From Cytidiella melzeri (Eukaryota > Basidiomycota > Agaricomycetes > Polyporales > Irpicaceae): a stretch of 64,000 bases of DNA. Below are positions 52,327-63,969 of this stretch, piece after piece. The position numbers and the translations under genes were made by a program. The notes below the pieces were generated by a model, which saw nothing but the letters and a program-made list of their open reading frames with translations, had not been told where the DNA came from and ran no database searches. The number at the start of each line of letters is the position of its first letter. Positions within the stretch are counted from its first letter, which is position 1. The stretch is from NCBI GenBank assembly GCA_022592445.1, contig JABYQR010000222.1:1-64000 (forward strand). Direction: 5' to 3'.

Positions 52327-53020
52327 TGTCACATATTTTCAATGTTTCTACAAGACTTGCCTTACCAGGCAACGGTATTATTGGGATCAGTTAAGCGCTT
52401 GTCAAGCGCTTATCCAGTGCTTATTCCGGCGTCTATTTAGATGCTGATCCAGCGCTTATCTGGCGCTTATCAGGCGCTTATTCCAGCGCTTATTCTCAGT
52501 GCCTATCAATTGATGCGCTGATGCGCCTCCTGTCTCTGATGCGCTGATGCGCTCCTTTTCTTATCTGTGTATCACATGATAGAACTCTCTGGAACCTTGT
52601 GGAACATGCTGGAACTATGATGTCATAGTATAGAACATACCATTAGATGATGTCATAGTTCTTAGAACCTTCTGGAAAAGTCTAGCCTTGGAGCTGGGTC
52701 ATGGGGTCAGGTCATGGGGACAATTGCTATTGGTTGATTATTGAAGTGACACCACTAGGGCATAGGGCATGCTTAGTAAGGTAGATTACTTTGCTTACTC
52801 ATGTATGTATTAGGGGTCTTAGGGTAGTACCTGGGGTCCTCCCCTTCATGTATATATAGAGGCACTCCTGAGGGCATATCCCCTCAGTCTTATCCACTCT
52901 GTTGATAAAGGACTACTCAGTACTCCCCAGTACTTCGTTCACCACACCTCTCACACTCTATCTCACTCTATCCCCTCAAGTCTAACAACTTATCTGGTGA
53001 GTAGTAACCTTACTGTTACA
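52327..53020 (+). repeat. second LTR of family A, opposite orientation, inside integrase
   Basis: 694 bp, TGTCACATATTTTC to TTACTGTTACA. Longer than the 605-bp copy because of tandem GCGCTTATC-type repeats at 52390-52500. A TATA-like TATATATAGA lies near 52852. It separates minus-strand integrase codings LLYERVWTL (right) and HGLPLQIISDQ (left). Flanking 5-mers GATAG and GAGGG do not match, so either the duplication has decayed or it did not arise by simple integration and LTR recombination. Confidence 0.82.
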
Positions 53021-53926
53021 GAGGGTCCAGACTCTCTCGTAGAGTAGAGCTGCAAGATCTTTTGCCGAGAATCTGTTTACAATAGGGAAGAAGTGCACCC
53101 TTTTAGTAAGGCGGTCTACAACTACGCAGATAGCATTGAAGCCATCAGACTCTGGTAACTGAGTAATCAAGTCGACAGTCATGATATCCCATGGTTTGGC
53201 CAGAACCAGATTAGGGATGAGTGGTCCTTAAGGCTGTTGCAGACAAGTCTTCATCTGCTGACATGTGTCACAGCCTGTCACACATTTCTTGACATCAGCG
53301 GTTAAACCTGGCTACCAGTAGTTTCTTGAGATCAGTTTGTACGTTTTCCATCTGCCAGGATGTCCGGCAGAAGGTAGATTGTGATGCATCTGGATGATTT
53401 GGCATCTCAGATCTAATTTCTGAGCTTTGGGGATGTAGACTTTTCCACAGTATAGGAGTAATCTGTTCCCAAAATTCCATTCCTCTAGTGATTTCTTGAA
53501 CTCCCTAGGACCAGAGTTAAGTAACTGCTGATAGTCCTTGGTAACTTGATTGTTCATGAGTGCTTCCTTGACCTGTCTTAGGATCTCATCATTGTTGATA
53601 GGCGAGTCATGAGAGTTTTCAATAGCAGAGATGGCAAAAAACTCGGGTTTAAGGATAAGTTTGTTCTCTTGATTGGAATTTACCCCCTCTTCATGTTCTG
53701 GCCTCCTGGACAGAGGATCTGTGGTAAGCATGGTCTTTCCAGGTTTGTGCCGGAGCACAGAATGGAATTGCGTAAGGTATAACACCCATCGTGCTTGTCT
53801 CCAAGTCAGCTTCTGAGCATTCCTAAAATATGTCAGGTTTTGGTGGTCCAACCATATTTCTACAGTAATCGGGTGTCCCTCCAGATGTTGACAATACTCT
53901 TCCAGGGTGCGGATAATAGCCAACAA
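53021..53926 (-). pseudogene. element A RNase H and integrase N-terminal part
   Basis: Minus-strand frames: LAIIRTLEEYCQHLEG with WLDHQNLTYF (RNase H), TTDPLSRRPEHEEG, the integrase zinc-binding region HHNLPSAGHPGRWKTY, then after in-frame stops MTVDLITQLPESDGF and VVDRLTKRVHF (integrase core). Stops near 53310 and 53228 and the LTR insertion at 53020 disable it. Confidence 0.82.
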
Positions 53927-53932
53927 CCCATG

Positions 53933-55281
53933 TCATCACTTACGGACCAAGTCAACCAGCTGGGAAATCAAAGGGTTTTTTAGAAAGGACTCCGGGTGAA
54001 ACTGCACCCTTGCATCCCTCTAGAAAGACCTACATAGAAGAAGTGGAGGACGTTGATGATTCCCCCATGGACACCAATTTTAGCATCCCTGTAGTGAATA
54101 CCCGCCCCGCTCAGCAACCTGATTTGCAGCCTTCAGCTTCATTTAACAACATGTATAACTACTACGAAACCTTGTTGTCCTGCATAGTGCCTGTAATAGA
54201 CCCACTTAGCATGCACTTCCGAGTTCCAATTACGCTCAAAGGAGTGTCCAGAGAAAAAGGCATCAAAGCTATGATTGACTGAGGAGCCACCGCATCATTC
54301 CTAAGTCAAGACTTTGTCAACTGGCACCAAGTACGTATGGTCCCCTTATAAAGACAGATCCCACTCCACAACATTGATGGGACTCTAAATCAAGGAGGAC
54401 ATATCACACACAGAGCAGAGCTTGAGCTACAAGTTGGAGCTATCAAGAGAACGCAACATTTTTGGTCACAGACATCGGACCGGAAGATTGCATTCTAGGC
54501 CTATCCTGGCTTTGCAAAGCAAACCCCAAGATTAATTGGGCTACCGGAGAAATGGAGTTGCAAGCCAAGGAGGACTTCGAGCCCTTCCAGTCTATCACAG
54601 CCAATTAGAAGCAAAGACAGGCCTGGCTCAGGGCCGGCATCATTCAGGACACCAAAGAAGATCTTTGGACTTGTGCCAGTTTTACATATTCTATGGACAT
54701 TGCCGCCAACGCCCACCAGTCTAAAGAACAAAAGACATTTGAGCAGATGGTTCCAGAAGAATATTGTACACATCAGACAGTCTTCTCAGAAGAAGCATCA
54801 CAGCGCCTCCCAGAGCATCAGCCCTGGGATCATACAATTGATCTGACAGAGAACCCAAGGGTGTTCAGATCCAAGGTCTACCCAATGTCTCCAAATGAAC
54901 AGGCAGAGCTGGACAACTTTATTGAGAAAAACCTAGCAAAAGGGTATATTGTTCCATCCAAGTCGCCTATGGCCTCACCGGTATTCTTTGTCAAGAAGAA
55001 GGATGGCAAGCTCCAGCTTGTTCAGGACTATCAACAGTTAAATGACATCACAATCAAAAACATCTACCCACTCCCCTTGGTATGAGACATTACCAATCGG
55101 CTTTATCAAGCCAAAATCTTTACCAAGTTTGACGTACAATGGGGCTACCATAACATCCGGATCAAGGAGAATGATGAATGGAAGGGTGCATTTGTGACAA
55201 AGCGAGGGCTGTTTGAGGCTAAAATGATGTTGTTTGGCATGACCAACTCTCTGGCCATGTTTCAAGCAATGATGAATTTCA
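53933..55281 (+). pseudogene. gypsy protease-reverse transcriptase fragment, head-to-head with element A
   Basis: Plus-strand frames with stops: MHFRVPITLKGV then a protease motif MID-stop-GATASFLSQDF (family form DSGA), LHNIDGTLNQGGH, FLVTDIGPEDCILGLSW, then the linker [15 protein letters not shown] and reverse transcriptase [50 protein letters not shown]. It stops in mid-RT at 55281 where a palindrome-family repeat is inserted. Orientation is opposite to the adjoining RNase H/integrase part, so the region is rearranged or made of two elements. Confidence 0.8.
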
Positions 55282-55746
55282 TTACAATTCCTGAAGAATG
55301 AAGAAGAATTGTTCCAGTGTGCTCCAGCACATTGATGCCTTTTCAGATGTGACCTTTTTGTCCCCCAAAGTGTGGAAATTTGATGGCAGAATACAGACAA
55401 TAACAGGGTCAATAACGAAACAATGAATCCAGCTGATGGCATCACACTGGCCTTGTTATCAGCCCTTTATAACTTTGTATCAGGTCACTTTTGCAATCAA
55501 AATGCAGTTTTAGATTTTTACAGACTGCATATGGGTACAGATTTGTACACATATTACACCATTGGATAGCCCTATCTTGTGGCAACATCCTGGTACAAAC
55601 ATCCTGTCAATTGAAGTGGGATTGAGCACATTATGGCCAGTCTACTGACAATGGTCTTCCAGACTCAGATTCAAACTCCACTCCTGCTGGCAAATGATGT
55701 CAAATTCTGATCAGGTACATGTGCAGCAATCCACAGACATTGCTTC
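55282..55746 (+). repeat. single diverged copy of the palindrome arm terminus
   Basis: Starts with the same TTACAATTCCTGAAG as the palindrome arm and follows it for about 465 bp (through GCAGCAATCCACAGACATTGCTT) with scattered substitutions, then diverges. It interrupts the RT frame of the gypsy fragment, which fixes an exact insertion edge for this repeat family. Confidence 0.8.
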
Positions 55747-56652
55747 ATCTCGTAAAAAAACAAAACATTATTGCACAATACCTACCACTGTAAACCCGAG
55801 CATTACAATATAACATTGAGCAAACTTTATCTCACACAATCTCTGTACCTAGAAAGTTATAAACACCCGGCACCCACAATAATGGTCTGCGGGCCACTTT
55901 ATCTTGCATGGTAATACGTTTTAATGTCTCCGCCCACAGTTTACAGTGCAAGATAATCTCGCCGCCGGTAGTTTATATTGTCATACACATCAATGCAATG
56001 CTTTCAAGGCAGTAGTTCTCGCATTAGGGTGCATAGCAACAATGGCAATGGATTGAACAGCGCAATGGCGAGAACATCAGCTAATCAATAATACAGCGCG
56101 AGCATGGTGAAAGAAATAGTCAGGAATGTGAGAGCATTGCAGGCAGAGGTGGGTGTCATTGAATTGTAGCGACCGTGAAAGAAAAACGAGAGTGTTTGTG
56201 CAAGATGACGTCCTGCGGGTGTTGGCTGCTTAACCATCAGGTGAGAATTCAAGCGGTATCAGTACTGCGACTTACCTTAGGGCCACCCGTCGCCATACAC
56301 AAGGCTTCAGCTGCTCGCGCAGTAGATCTTCTCGCACTCCTCAACGGTGTGGTTCATGCAGAAGGCCCAGAGGGGGTGTGGTACCGCAGCAATGGCCCAA
56401 TAGCTGGTTGGCAGAAGTCTGTCAGCTTGAAGTCGTTTTACACATGACTGCGAGGGCTCACCAACAGAGCAAGTGCGCGGCTTTGACCTGCGTCCAGTTT
56501 AACAGAGAGGGCCGTGTTGTAAGGGCCGTTCCGAGCCGCGCCCTTCGGGGCAGCGGAAGAGGCCCGGCCGTCATGGCGTGCTTCAGCAGCGAGAATGGAC
56601 TAGAATACGGCGGATGAGAATACAAGAAAACATTTTTTGAAGGGGTACTTAC
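55747..56652. other. spacer with possible further exons of a truncated gene
   Basis: Minus-strand open stretches near 56620-56500 and 56400-56290 (WAIAAVPHPLWAFCMNHTVE) could be downstream exons of the gene cut at 57062, but splice phases are not resolved. Confidence 0.35.
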
Positions 56653-57062
56653 AGCGGCGTTAGTAAGGGTGCCTTGTTTAAGATGAGCTGGGCAGCACCT
56701 GTGTACGCAGAGGTACTGGTGCCTTCGAGCGCCATGGAGAGGGCAATGAATGACTGGTTCTGATACAACTCCTGAAATCAGAGAAAGCACCCTATATCAA
56801 TGGGTCAAATCAACGTGTATATAGCATTCGGGCATGGTACACTTACCCTGCGGTCGCCAGTTTTAGACTGGCAAACCCCTAGGATTTCCCATTGGTGATG
56901 TAGCTGGTCTTCGAGGGACGCCCACTGATCGTCTCGGTCCGGTGTGACCTGCACGTCCACCAATGCGGTGTCATGCATCTTCAAGGCATCTTCGCTGACT
57001 GGACAGCTCTGTTCGAAGAATCGAACCGCATGCGAGTTGTGACCCGCTTGATACAACGTCGC
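56653..57062 (-). pseudogene. host gene fragment cut by gypsy LTR (TPR-like, possibly separase-type)
   Basis: Two clean minus-strand exons: up to 57062-56847 and 56771-56653, intron 75 nt with good GTAAGT and TTTCAG. The protein reads LYQAGHNSHAVRFFEQSC, QWASLEDQLHHQWEILGVCQ, SKTGDRR then ELYQNQSFIALSMALEG: a helical, TPR-like pattern that reminds me of the N-terminal repeats of fungal separase, which is an unverified guess. Coding continues to the first base outside the LTR; the apparent ATG at 57068 lies in the LTR. The gene's 5' part would be beyond the inserted element, outside the window. Confidence 0.5.
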
Positions 57063-57662
57063 TGTCATGGATGGCCTGACTAGCCCTTAATTTTCGCAAT
57101 TTACCTCTTGTTTTTATCTGTAAAACTCCGGGCTACAACCCAGTTACAACCTTTTCTGCACAAACTCCCTTTGCACGTCTATTAAGCGCCCGTATCACGT
57201 GGCTTAGACGCTCCACACGGTCACATTACTTGCTACTACGTCACACTGGCATGTGACTTAGCTTAAGTAAGACCACATGGCTACAACCACATGGCTCAGC
57301 CCATAGCTAGGGTTTGACGTCATAGATACCGTCCACATGGGCTCCTTATTGTTCTTTCCCTATTGTTCTCTTTATGGAAGGATGTTCTCACAGGTGTGGG
57401 AATGGAATACAATAGTTGGTCTCCTTTTAGATAGATTCTCTCACGGGTAGAGTTCTTGGCAAGGTCTAGACAATAGCTATTGTTCTCCTTTAGGTAGTTC
57501 TTTTGTTCTTCGTTCACACGGCTTCTTGCAAAGCCTGCCCTTAACATGGTCTGTGCGCAGGCCCCTGAAGTCTATATAAGCAGCTACATGTATGCTCCTA
57601 GCCCTCATCTCGACCTCTTGGTCTTTACTGGGCTAGGTAAGCAACACCCCTCTTGCACTACA
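57063..57662 (+). repeat. element B 5' LTR (right edge approximate)
   Basis: Left edge fixed by identity with 63970-64000. Right edge estimated at a ..CACTACA end near 57662; it cannot be checked because the other LTR is cut off. TATA box TCTATATAAG at about 57571 and pyrimidine-rich leader fit an LTR promoter. Confidence 0.75.
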
Positions 57663-57965
57663 TAGCGAGTAGTATCAATGCTAACTTGGTCTTTACTGGG
57701 CTAGCTTTCTGAATAAGTTTGATAGCTGGTGAACGCATTGTGCTTCACGCCTGCCACCACCTCCTTGTTGTCATCCACATCGTGTCCCTGTTTGTCATGT
57801 CGAGCCCTGTCTCCGTGTCATTAGGTCGAGATCGTTGTGTAAACCCTGGGTCCCCATTCCCACCGTTTTAAAAAGTTTATTCCTGTTTGACGAGTACGTC
57901 TCCGGTCTTCTCATACCGTTGAGCTACACTTACGTCGTCCGTTTCTACCCCCTGCGCGTTGTCTA

Positions 57966-58693
57966 GTGCCCAAGGACACGCGCCCCCGTTTTTCTAAAAA
58001 CCTCTCTACAACTGAGCCTCAGCTCAAGAGGTCTCTTCCATCATCGTTCCTTGACGCTCTCGCTGAAAAGCGTAAGAGCGGTCAACCTCATCGCTGGTCT
58101 GACAAAGACCTGGTCACCGTCGCGAAGTACGTGTCCAAGAAGCCGCCTGTCAAAGGCATCACCCTCACCGTCCCCTCTTACGAGGAAAACCAACAACTCC
58201 GCGCTTCTGCCAGAGCATACGGAGAACGCGCCGCTGAAGAACGTGCTCGCACTCTAGCTGAGCAGCGAACCCACAAGCCAACTCTCTCGGAGCAGCTCGC
58301 CAAACTTCCTCCGCCCACTCCCGCCCCCGCAGCACCCAAACCGGTACTCATCGACTTTGAAAAGTTGACGCCGGTAGATCTCGTCGGCATCTTCAAGCCA
58401 AAACTCACCGCCGTCCGTACTCGCTTGCAAGCTCTCACGGAGCTTGAAGAACTCCTAAACCGCGCCAACCCGACCACCGTCGCGCGCTACTTCACCTCGT
58501 CAACAAGGTCAATCGTTTCCTCAACCGAGTCGACGATCTCGCTCCCGTCACAGCAGACCGCGAGTGGCAGCTCTTGGACTGGGGTTGTAAAGCAATTGGG
58601 AAAGTTTCCTTCAAGCAGCTTCGTAAAAACTACGATAGAGTTTTAGCACAACTTAACGTAGTCAATAGTGATAGCTACTTTGAGTGGATCTAG
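57966..58693 (+). pseudogene. element B ORF0 upstream of gag, one frameshift
   Basis: Begins MPKDTRPRFSKNLSTTEPQL after the LTR. Basic and Ala/Pro-rich with coiled-coil potential (RAYGERAAEERARTLAEQRT). At about 58490 the good sequence moves one frame: VNKVNRFLNRVDDLAPVTAD, EWQLLDWGCKAIGKV, ending SDSYFEWI with stop near 58693. Function unknown. Confidence 0.6.
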
Positions 58694-58765
58694 ACACAAC
58701 CACAGTTTTGCCCACCACGCTACAATCACATACATTTCTTCGATTCGAGCACGGTCACAGACGAC

Positions 58766-60012
58766 ATGGATCCCAACCAGCCCGCCGCCCCTGCTGCCCC
58801 AGCTGCCCCAGTCGCCAACCTGAGCCAGCAAGACGTCCTGAATATGTTGGGCGTCTTGACACAAAAGATGGTAGACCTGACCAACCAGGTGACTGCACTT
58901 GCAGCTGCACAGACACCAGCGGTTGCCGCTGCTACCCACGCTTCTCGGGAAAGAAGCATAGTTGAGAAACCAGTCTCCTTCAAGGGGAAAACATCGTCGG
59001 AAGCCCGGCTCTTCGCCACGCGTTCATAGTATGGGCGCAAAATCAAGGAAAAGCGTTCTTCCAGCAAGACGCGCAAGGCCAGGTCCGAGTGGACAACAAC
59101 GGCGCGAGGATCTTTGATCCTCATAAACTCATCACAAGCGCCCTGTCCTTCATGCAGGAGGACGCCGCTGATTGGGCTCGCCCTCACATTGAGGAGTTAG
59201 CCAATAGCAAACCAGCATTTGGAAATGACTGGGACACATTTATCGAGGCTTTTAAAGCCAAATTCGAGCCTATAGATGCTGTCATGGAGGCCAAGACGAA
59301 AGTCGCCAACATGAAGCAAGGCAACAAGACCTTCGCCGCCCACATCTCCAAGTTTGAGACATGGGCCCCTTGCACTGGCTGGAGCCAGCAGGACCTCTTT
59401 GACCGCCTCAAGTCGAGCTTGAGCACCGAGTACTTGCAACGTGTCTCGTACTTTCAAACCCGTGCCGCCACCTATGACGCACTCAAAGACCAATGCAAAG
59501 CGGTCGATGCTCAACTTGCCGATCTTCGCAACAGCACCGGCAAGGTCATGGTGGACAGCTCGTCAGGGCACGGCAAGTCCCATCAGCAGGCGTTCCGCGA
59601 TCCCAATGCTATGGAGATCGATGCCTCCCGTTTCTCCGCCTCGTTTGACTCGCTCTTTGCGGGTCTGGGCAAACAGGAGATCTTCCAGAAATGGAAGAAG
59701 GAGATGAGCAAGCGCTGCTCGGTTTGCGGATCTGAGAGTCACAAGAAGAGGGACTCGAAGCACCCAGACGACCCGGTCTGCAACCACTGCGGTGGCACCG
59801 GTCACTGGGGGGCAGTTTGCCTAAAACGGCTCCAAGGCGTCCCTAAGGGACAAAAGGTTGCCGCTACCTCGTCGACATCGTCGACTACTACTGCAGCCAA
59901 GCAAGACGCGTCCAACACAAGGATGCTAAAATTGCTGCGCTCAAGGACATGCTTGACATCCAGAAGAAGCAAATGGATGAGATGGCAGCAAAAATTAATG
60001 CGGTTTTTTGAA
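58766..60012 (+). pseudogene. element B Gag, frameshifted
   Basis: Start MDPNQPAAPAAPAAP, helix LNMLGVLTQKMVDLTNQVTA, then a frame change near 59020 into FIVWAQNQGKAFF and the capsid-like ITSALSFMQEDAADWARPH with DTFIEAFKAKFEPID (retrotransposon gag domain). Nucleocapsid knuckle CNHCGGTGHWGAVC near 59790 plus an upstream CSVCGSESHKK. A second frame change near 59930 leads to KKQMDEMAAKINAVF and a stop at about 60010. At least two indels prevent a full Gag. Confidence 0.82.
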
Positions 60013-60059
60013 GCGGACTCGTGACACAGCCGCAGCTGCGAGTCCCCCAGATACCCTGT

Positions 60060-63000
60060 CCTTGCCTCCTTCGTCGTCCTCGTCTTCTGCCTCGTCTTCC
60101 TCGTGTACAACGTCTACTCCATGCCCGTCATCTACTATCTCCTCATGTACTATATCGTCGCTAGATCGGTTATCATCTCATTTCCGTGTACATGTACTAG
60201 TTAAAGGTCTGAATAGAAGCATTCGCGTTCCTGCTATGATCGATTCAGGAGCTACGGCTTTATTCATCAGTCACCAGTTCGTCAAGAAGCATAAAATTAT
60301 TCAGCACCCGCTCGAAAGGGTCATCTCATTGCATAACATTGACGGAACTAAGAATAAAGCTGGCGGATTAACGCACTTCGTTCGCCTTACACTCACAGTT
60401 GGAGATCACACTGAAAAGGCAGAGTTTCTCGTCACGGACTTAGGTCCAGAAGACGTCATCCTTGGGCTACCATGGCTCAAGCGCGTAAACCCTACTGTCA
60501 ACTGGGAAAAGGAGAAATGACAATTCCGAGCGGCTCGGAAGAATCTCCTAATGAACCTTTCCAGAAGGTTGACGGTAATCGCAAAGAACGTAGGCAGTGG
60601 GTTAAAGCAGGTATCATCCAAGACACCACTGACGAAGTCTGGTGTATGGCCGGCTTCACCTACTCTACTAAGCTTGCGGCCGAAGCAAACGAAGCTAAAG
60701 CTCAGCGCTCCTTCGAAGACATCGTTCCATCAGAGTATCACAGACACGCTAAAGTTTCTCTGAGGAAGAGTCTAATCGGCTACCCCAGCATCAGCCCTGG
60801 GACCATTCGATTGATCTCAAACCAGACGCTCCTGAGACCATCAAATCGAAAGTTTATCCTATGCCCCTGAACGAACAAGCCGAGCTTGACAAGTTTATTC
60901 AGGAGAACCTAGCAAAGGTTACATCACGCCTTCTAAGTCTCCAATGGCTTCTCCGGTCTTTTTCATCAAAAAGAAGGACAACAAACTCCGACTTATTCAG
61001 GACTACCGCAAACTCAACGACATCACTGTAAAGAATCGTTACCCACTACCGCTTGCTACCGACATTATCAACAAGCTCAAGGGTGCAAAGATCTTCACCA
61101 AGTTTGATGTTCGTTGGGGATATCACAATGTCCGCATCAAAGAAGGAGATGAGTACAAAGCGGCTTTCGTTACCAACCGAGGACTTTTCGAACCTAAAGT
61201 CATGTTCTTCGGTCTCACGAACTCACCCGCTACCTTCCAAGCTCTGATGGACAACATCTTCGCCGACCTCGTGGCCGAGGGCAAGGTGGCTGTCTATTTA
61301 GATGACATCTTGATCTGGAGTAACAACCTGACAGAGCACCGCAAGGTTGTTCATGAAGTCCTCGAGCGACTTCAGCAGCACGATCTGTATCTTCGTCCGG
61401 AAAAGTGCGAGTTTGAGAAATCTGAAATCGAGTACCTCGGATTGATCATTCGCGCCGGCGAAGTAGCTATGGACCCTGTCAAAGTCCAAGCAGTTTCTAC
61501 GTGGCCCACACCCAAGAACCTCAAAGAAGTTAGAGGATTCATAGGGTTTGCCAACTTCTACCGACGCTTCATCCAAGACTTCTCAAAGCACGCGCGGCCT
61601 TACACGACCTTACTAAGAAGGACGTACCGTTTGTCTGGGGTCCAGCACAAGAGACTGCCTTCACGTTGCTAAAGAAGGCCTTTACCACTAAGCCTATCTT
61701 GGCAGTCTGGGACCCTGAACTCCCTACACGTCTAGAAGTCGATGCCTCGGGCTATGCGACCGGTGGAATCATCTCCCAGAAATCGAAGGAAGATGGATTC
61801 TACCACCCTATCGCCTACCGGTCCGCATCTATGACTGAAGCAGAACGTAACTACGAAATCTTTGATCGGGAGATGTTAGCCATCACCGAAGCTCTCAAAG
61901 ATTGGCGCCACTACCTTGAGGGCTCAAGGAACCGTTTGAGATCTGGACAGATCACGCAAACCTGCAGTACTGGAAGACTGCGCAACACCTCACTCGACGT
62001 CAAGCACGTTGGTCATTACTCTTGGCTGACTTCGACTTCGTGTTGGTACACAAGCCCGGTAGTACCATGATACACGCTGATCCTCTCTCTCGTCTTCACT
62101 CTCACGCTGTCACGGACGAAGAAGACAACAAGGATCAGGTGGTACTGAAACCGGAACACTTCCGGATCCTCGCTACCAGTGCGCTCGCCACTGCTTCTCC
62201 ACTCGAATCAAAGATCCGAGAATGCACGGAGCAAGAAGCAGAAGTCGCACAAGCTCTCGCTACCCTTCGCAAGAAGGGTCCTCGCAAACTTGTCGGCGGT
62301 TTACTCGAATGGGAAGAGAGTGACGGGCTCATCTATTACAAGGGAAAACTCTACATCCCTAACAACAAAGAGCTCCGTCACGAAATCGTCAAATCTTGCC
62401 ATGACACACCCGCGGCTGGTCATCCGGGCAAACACGGCACCATAGAGCTAGTCTCACGACACTATTGGTGGCCAAGATGAATGCCTTCGTCGAGACTTAC
62501 GTACTAGGTTGTGATCGCTGTCAACGCTAAAGTCAGCTCCACACCCTAAAGCAGTACTACAGCCTCAGGAAACTCCGGCCGGACCTTGGGAACACGTCGG
62601 AGTAGATCTCATCACTCAGCTACCACCTTCTAAGGGATTTGATTCGATCGCGGTCTACGTCGACCATTACTCCGATCAAACGCACATCATCCCACTACCA
62701 CTAAGGTTAACGCTGAGGGGATTGCCGATCTACACTACAAAGAAGTATTCCGACTTCACGGCATTCCCAAGAAGGTGTTCTCTGACCGAGGACCCCAGTT
62801 TGCAGCGCGCTTCATGCGTGCGCTCTATCACCGCCTAGGCATAGAGACTGGTTTTACGACCGCCTATCATCCGCAAGGAAATGGCAAAGTCGAACGCAAA
62901 AACCAGGATATCGAACAGTACCTGCGTCTATTCTGTCAGCAACGACAAGACGACTGGGTCGATCATCTGCCGGCGGCTGAGTTTGCACTCAACTCGCGAG

Positions 63001-63804
63001 TACATGCGGGTAACTCACAAACACCGTTTGAAGTCATCTACGGATATCGCCCCGACTTCACCATACCAGTCGGCAAGCGAAGCAATATCCCTCACTCGAT
63101 GAGCGCCTTGACAATATGGCTCGAGTACGAAAGAGACCGAAGCAGCTCTTCGTCTAAGCAAAGAAAAGATGAAGCAACTTTACGAGTCTGAGAAGCGTTC
63201 TCCACGCGTCTTCCAAGTAGGGGACATGGTCTGGCTAAACGCTAAGAACGTCCAGATTCACCAGGCTACCCCTAAACTCGGTCCTCGACAACTCGGCCCG
63301 TACAAGGTCATCGAACGCATTGGCGATCTCGATTACAAACTCGATCTACCCAGCTATCTCCGAATCCACCCCGTCTTCCATATCAACCGTCTAAGTCCCT
63401 GGCACGACAACGGCAAAGACGTACCTCCACCTCCTGATCCTATTGTCATAGAAGGAGAAGAACAGTACGTCGTCGAAAAGGTGCTAGACAGCAGGCTACA
63501 CGGACGTTGGAAGAAATTGCAATTCCTTGTCAAATGGGAAGGGTATTCAGACGGACACAATAGCTGGGAACCAGTAGAAAACCTCGAGAATAGTCAAGAA
63601 GCGATTGACGACTTCTACAAAGCAAACCCCGGAGCGCCCCGGGTCATCAAAGCTTCACTCTTCGCGGATCTCCGCTCGCACTTTCGGGAATTCAATACCC
63701 AGACCGACCCCGCTTTCCTTCGCACGATCTATCCATCTACATACGATCTTAGCTGGGATGAAGGCAAACACATCGGTCTGGATATCTCAAGAACATCACA
63801 CTGA
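60060..63804 (+). pseudogene. element B Pol (PR-RT-RH-IN-chromodomain), frameshifted
   Basis: Protease MIDSGATALFISHQF (60237); linker with frame changes near 60510, 60770 and 60916; RT ASPVFFIKKKDNKLRLIQDY, FTKFDVRWGYHNVRI, active site VAVYLDDILIW (61290); RNase H LEVDASGYATGGII and ERNYEIFDREMLAI; integrase zinc region CHDTPAAGHPGKHG then GCDRCQR, core FSDRGPQFAARFMRAL and TTAYHPQGNGKVERKNQDI, GPYKVIERIGDLDYKL; chromodomain YVVEKVLDSR..FLVKWEGYSDGHNSWEPVEN (63465-63600). Catalytic residues are all present; damage consists mostly of 1-base indels (about 60510, 60770, 60916, 61610, 61935, 62530, 62690, 63110). Confidence 0.9.
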
Positions 63805-63956
63805 CGGGTAACGTCGAGTCAACGACACCAGAAGGGGAGAAACTTCCTAGCATCCTTCTGACTAGACAATCGGGGCAATTCTGCTGAATCCCTGTAGACG
63901 GGTAGAAGACCTCTATCACCACAGCACAGTGATGCTTCGCGAGGACGCTCGATTTT

Positions 63957-63969
63957 AGGAGGGGGGTAA
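63957..63969 (+). other. element B polypurine tract
   Basis: AGGAGGGGGGTAA immediately before the 3' LTR; nearly the same form as in element A, suggesting related families. Confidence 0.88.

Noticed and set aside
57063..57068. ATG at 57068 (minus) as the true start of the 87-aa TPR-like ORF
   Set aside because: These six bases are the first bases of the gypsy LTR, so the start codon is accidental and the gene is truncated.
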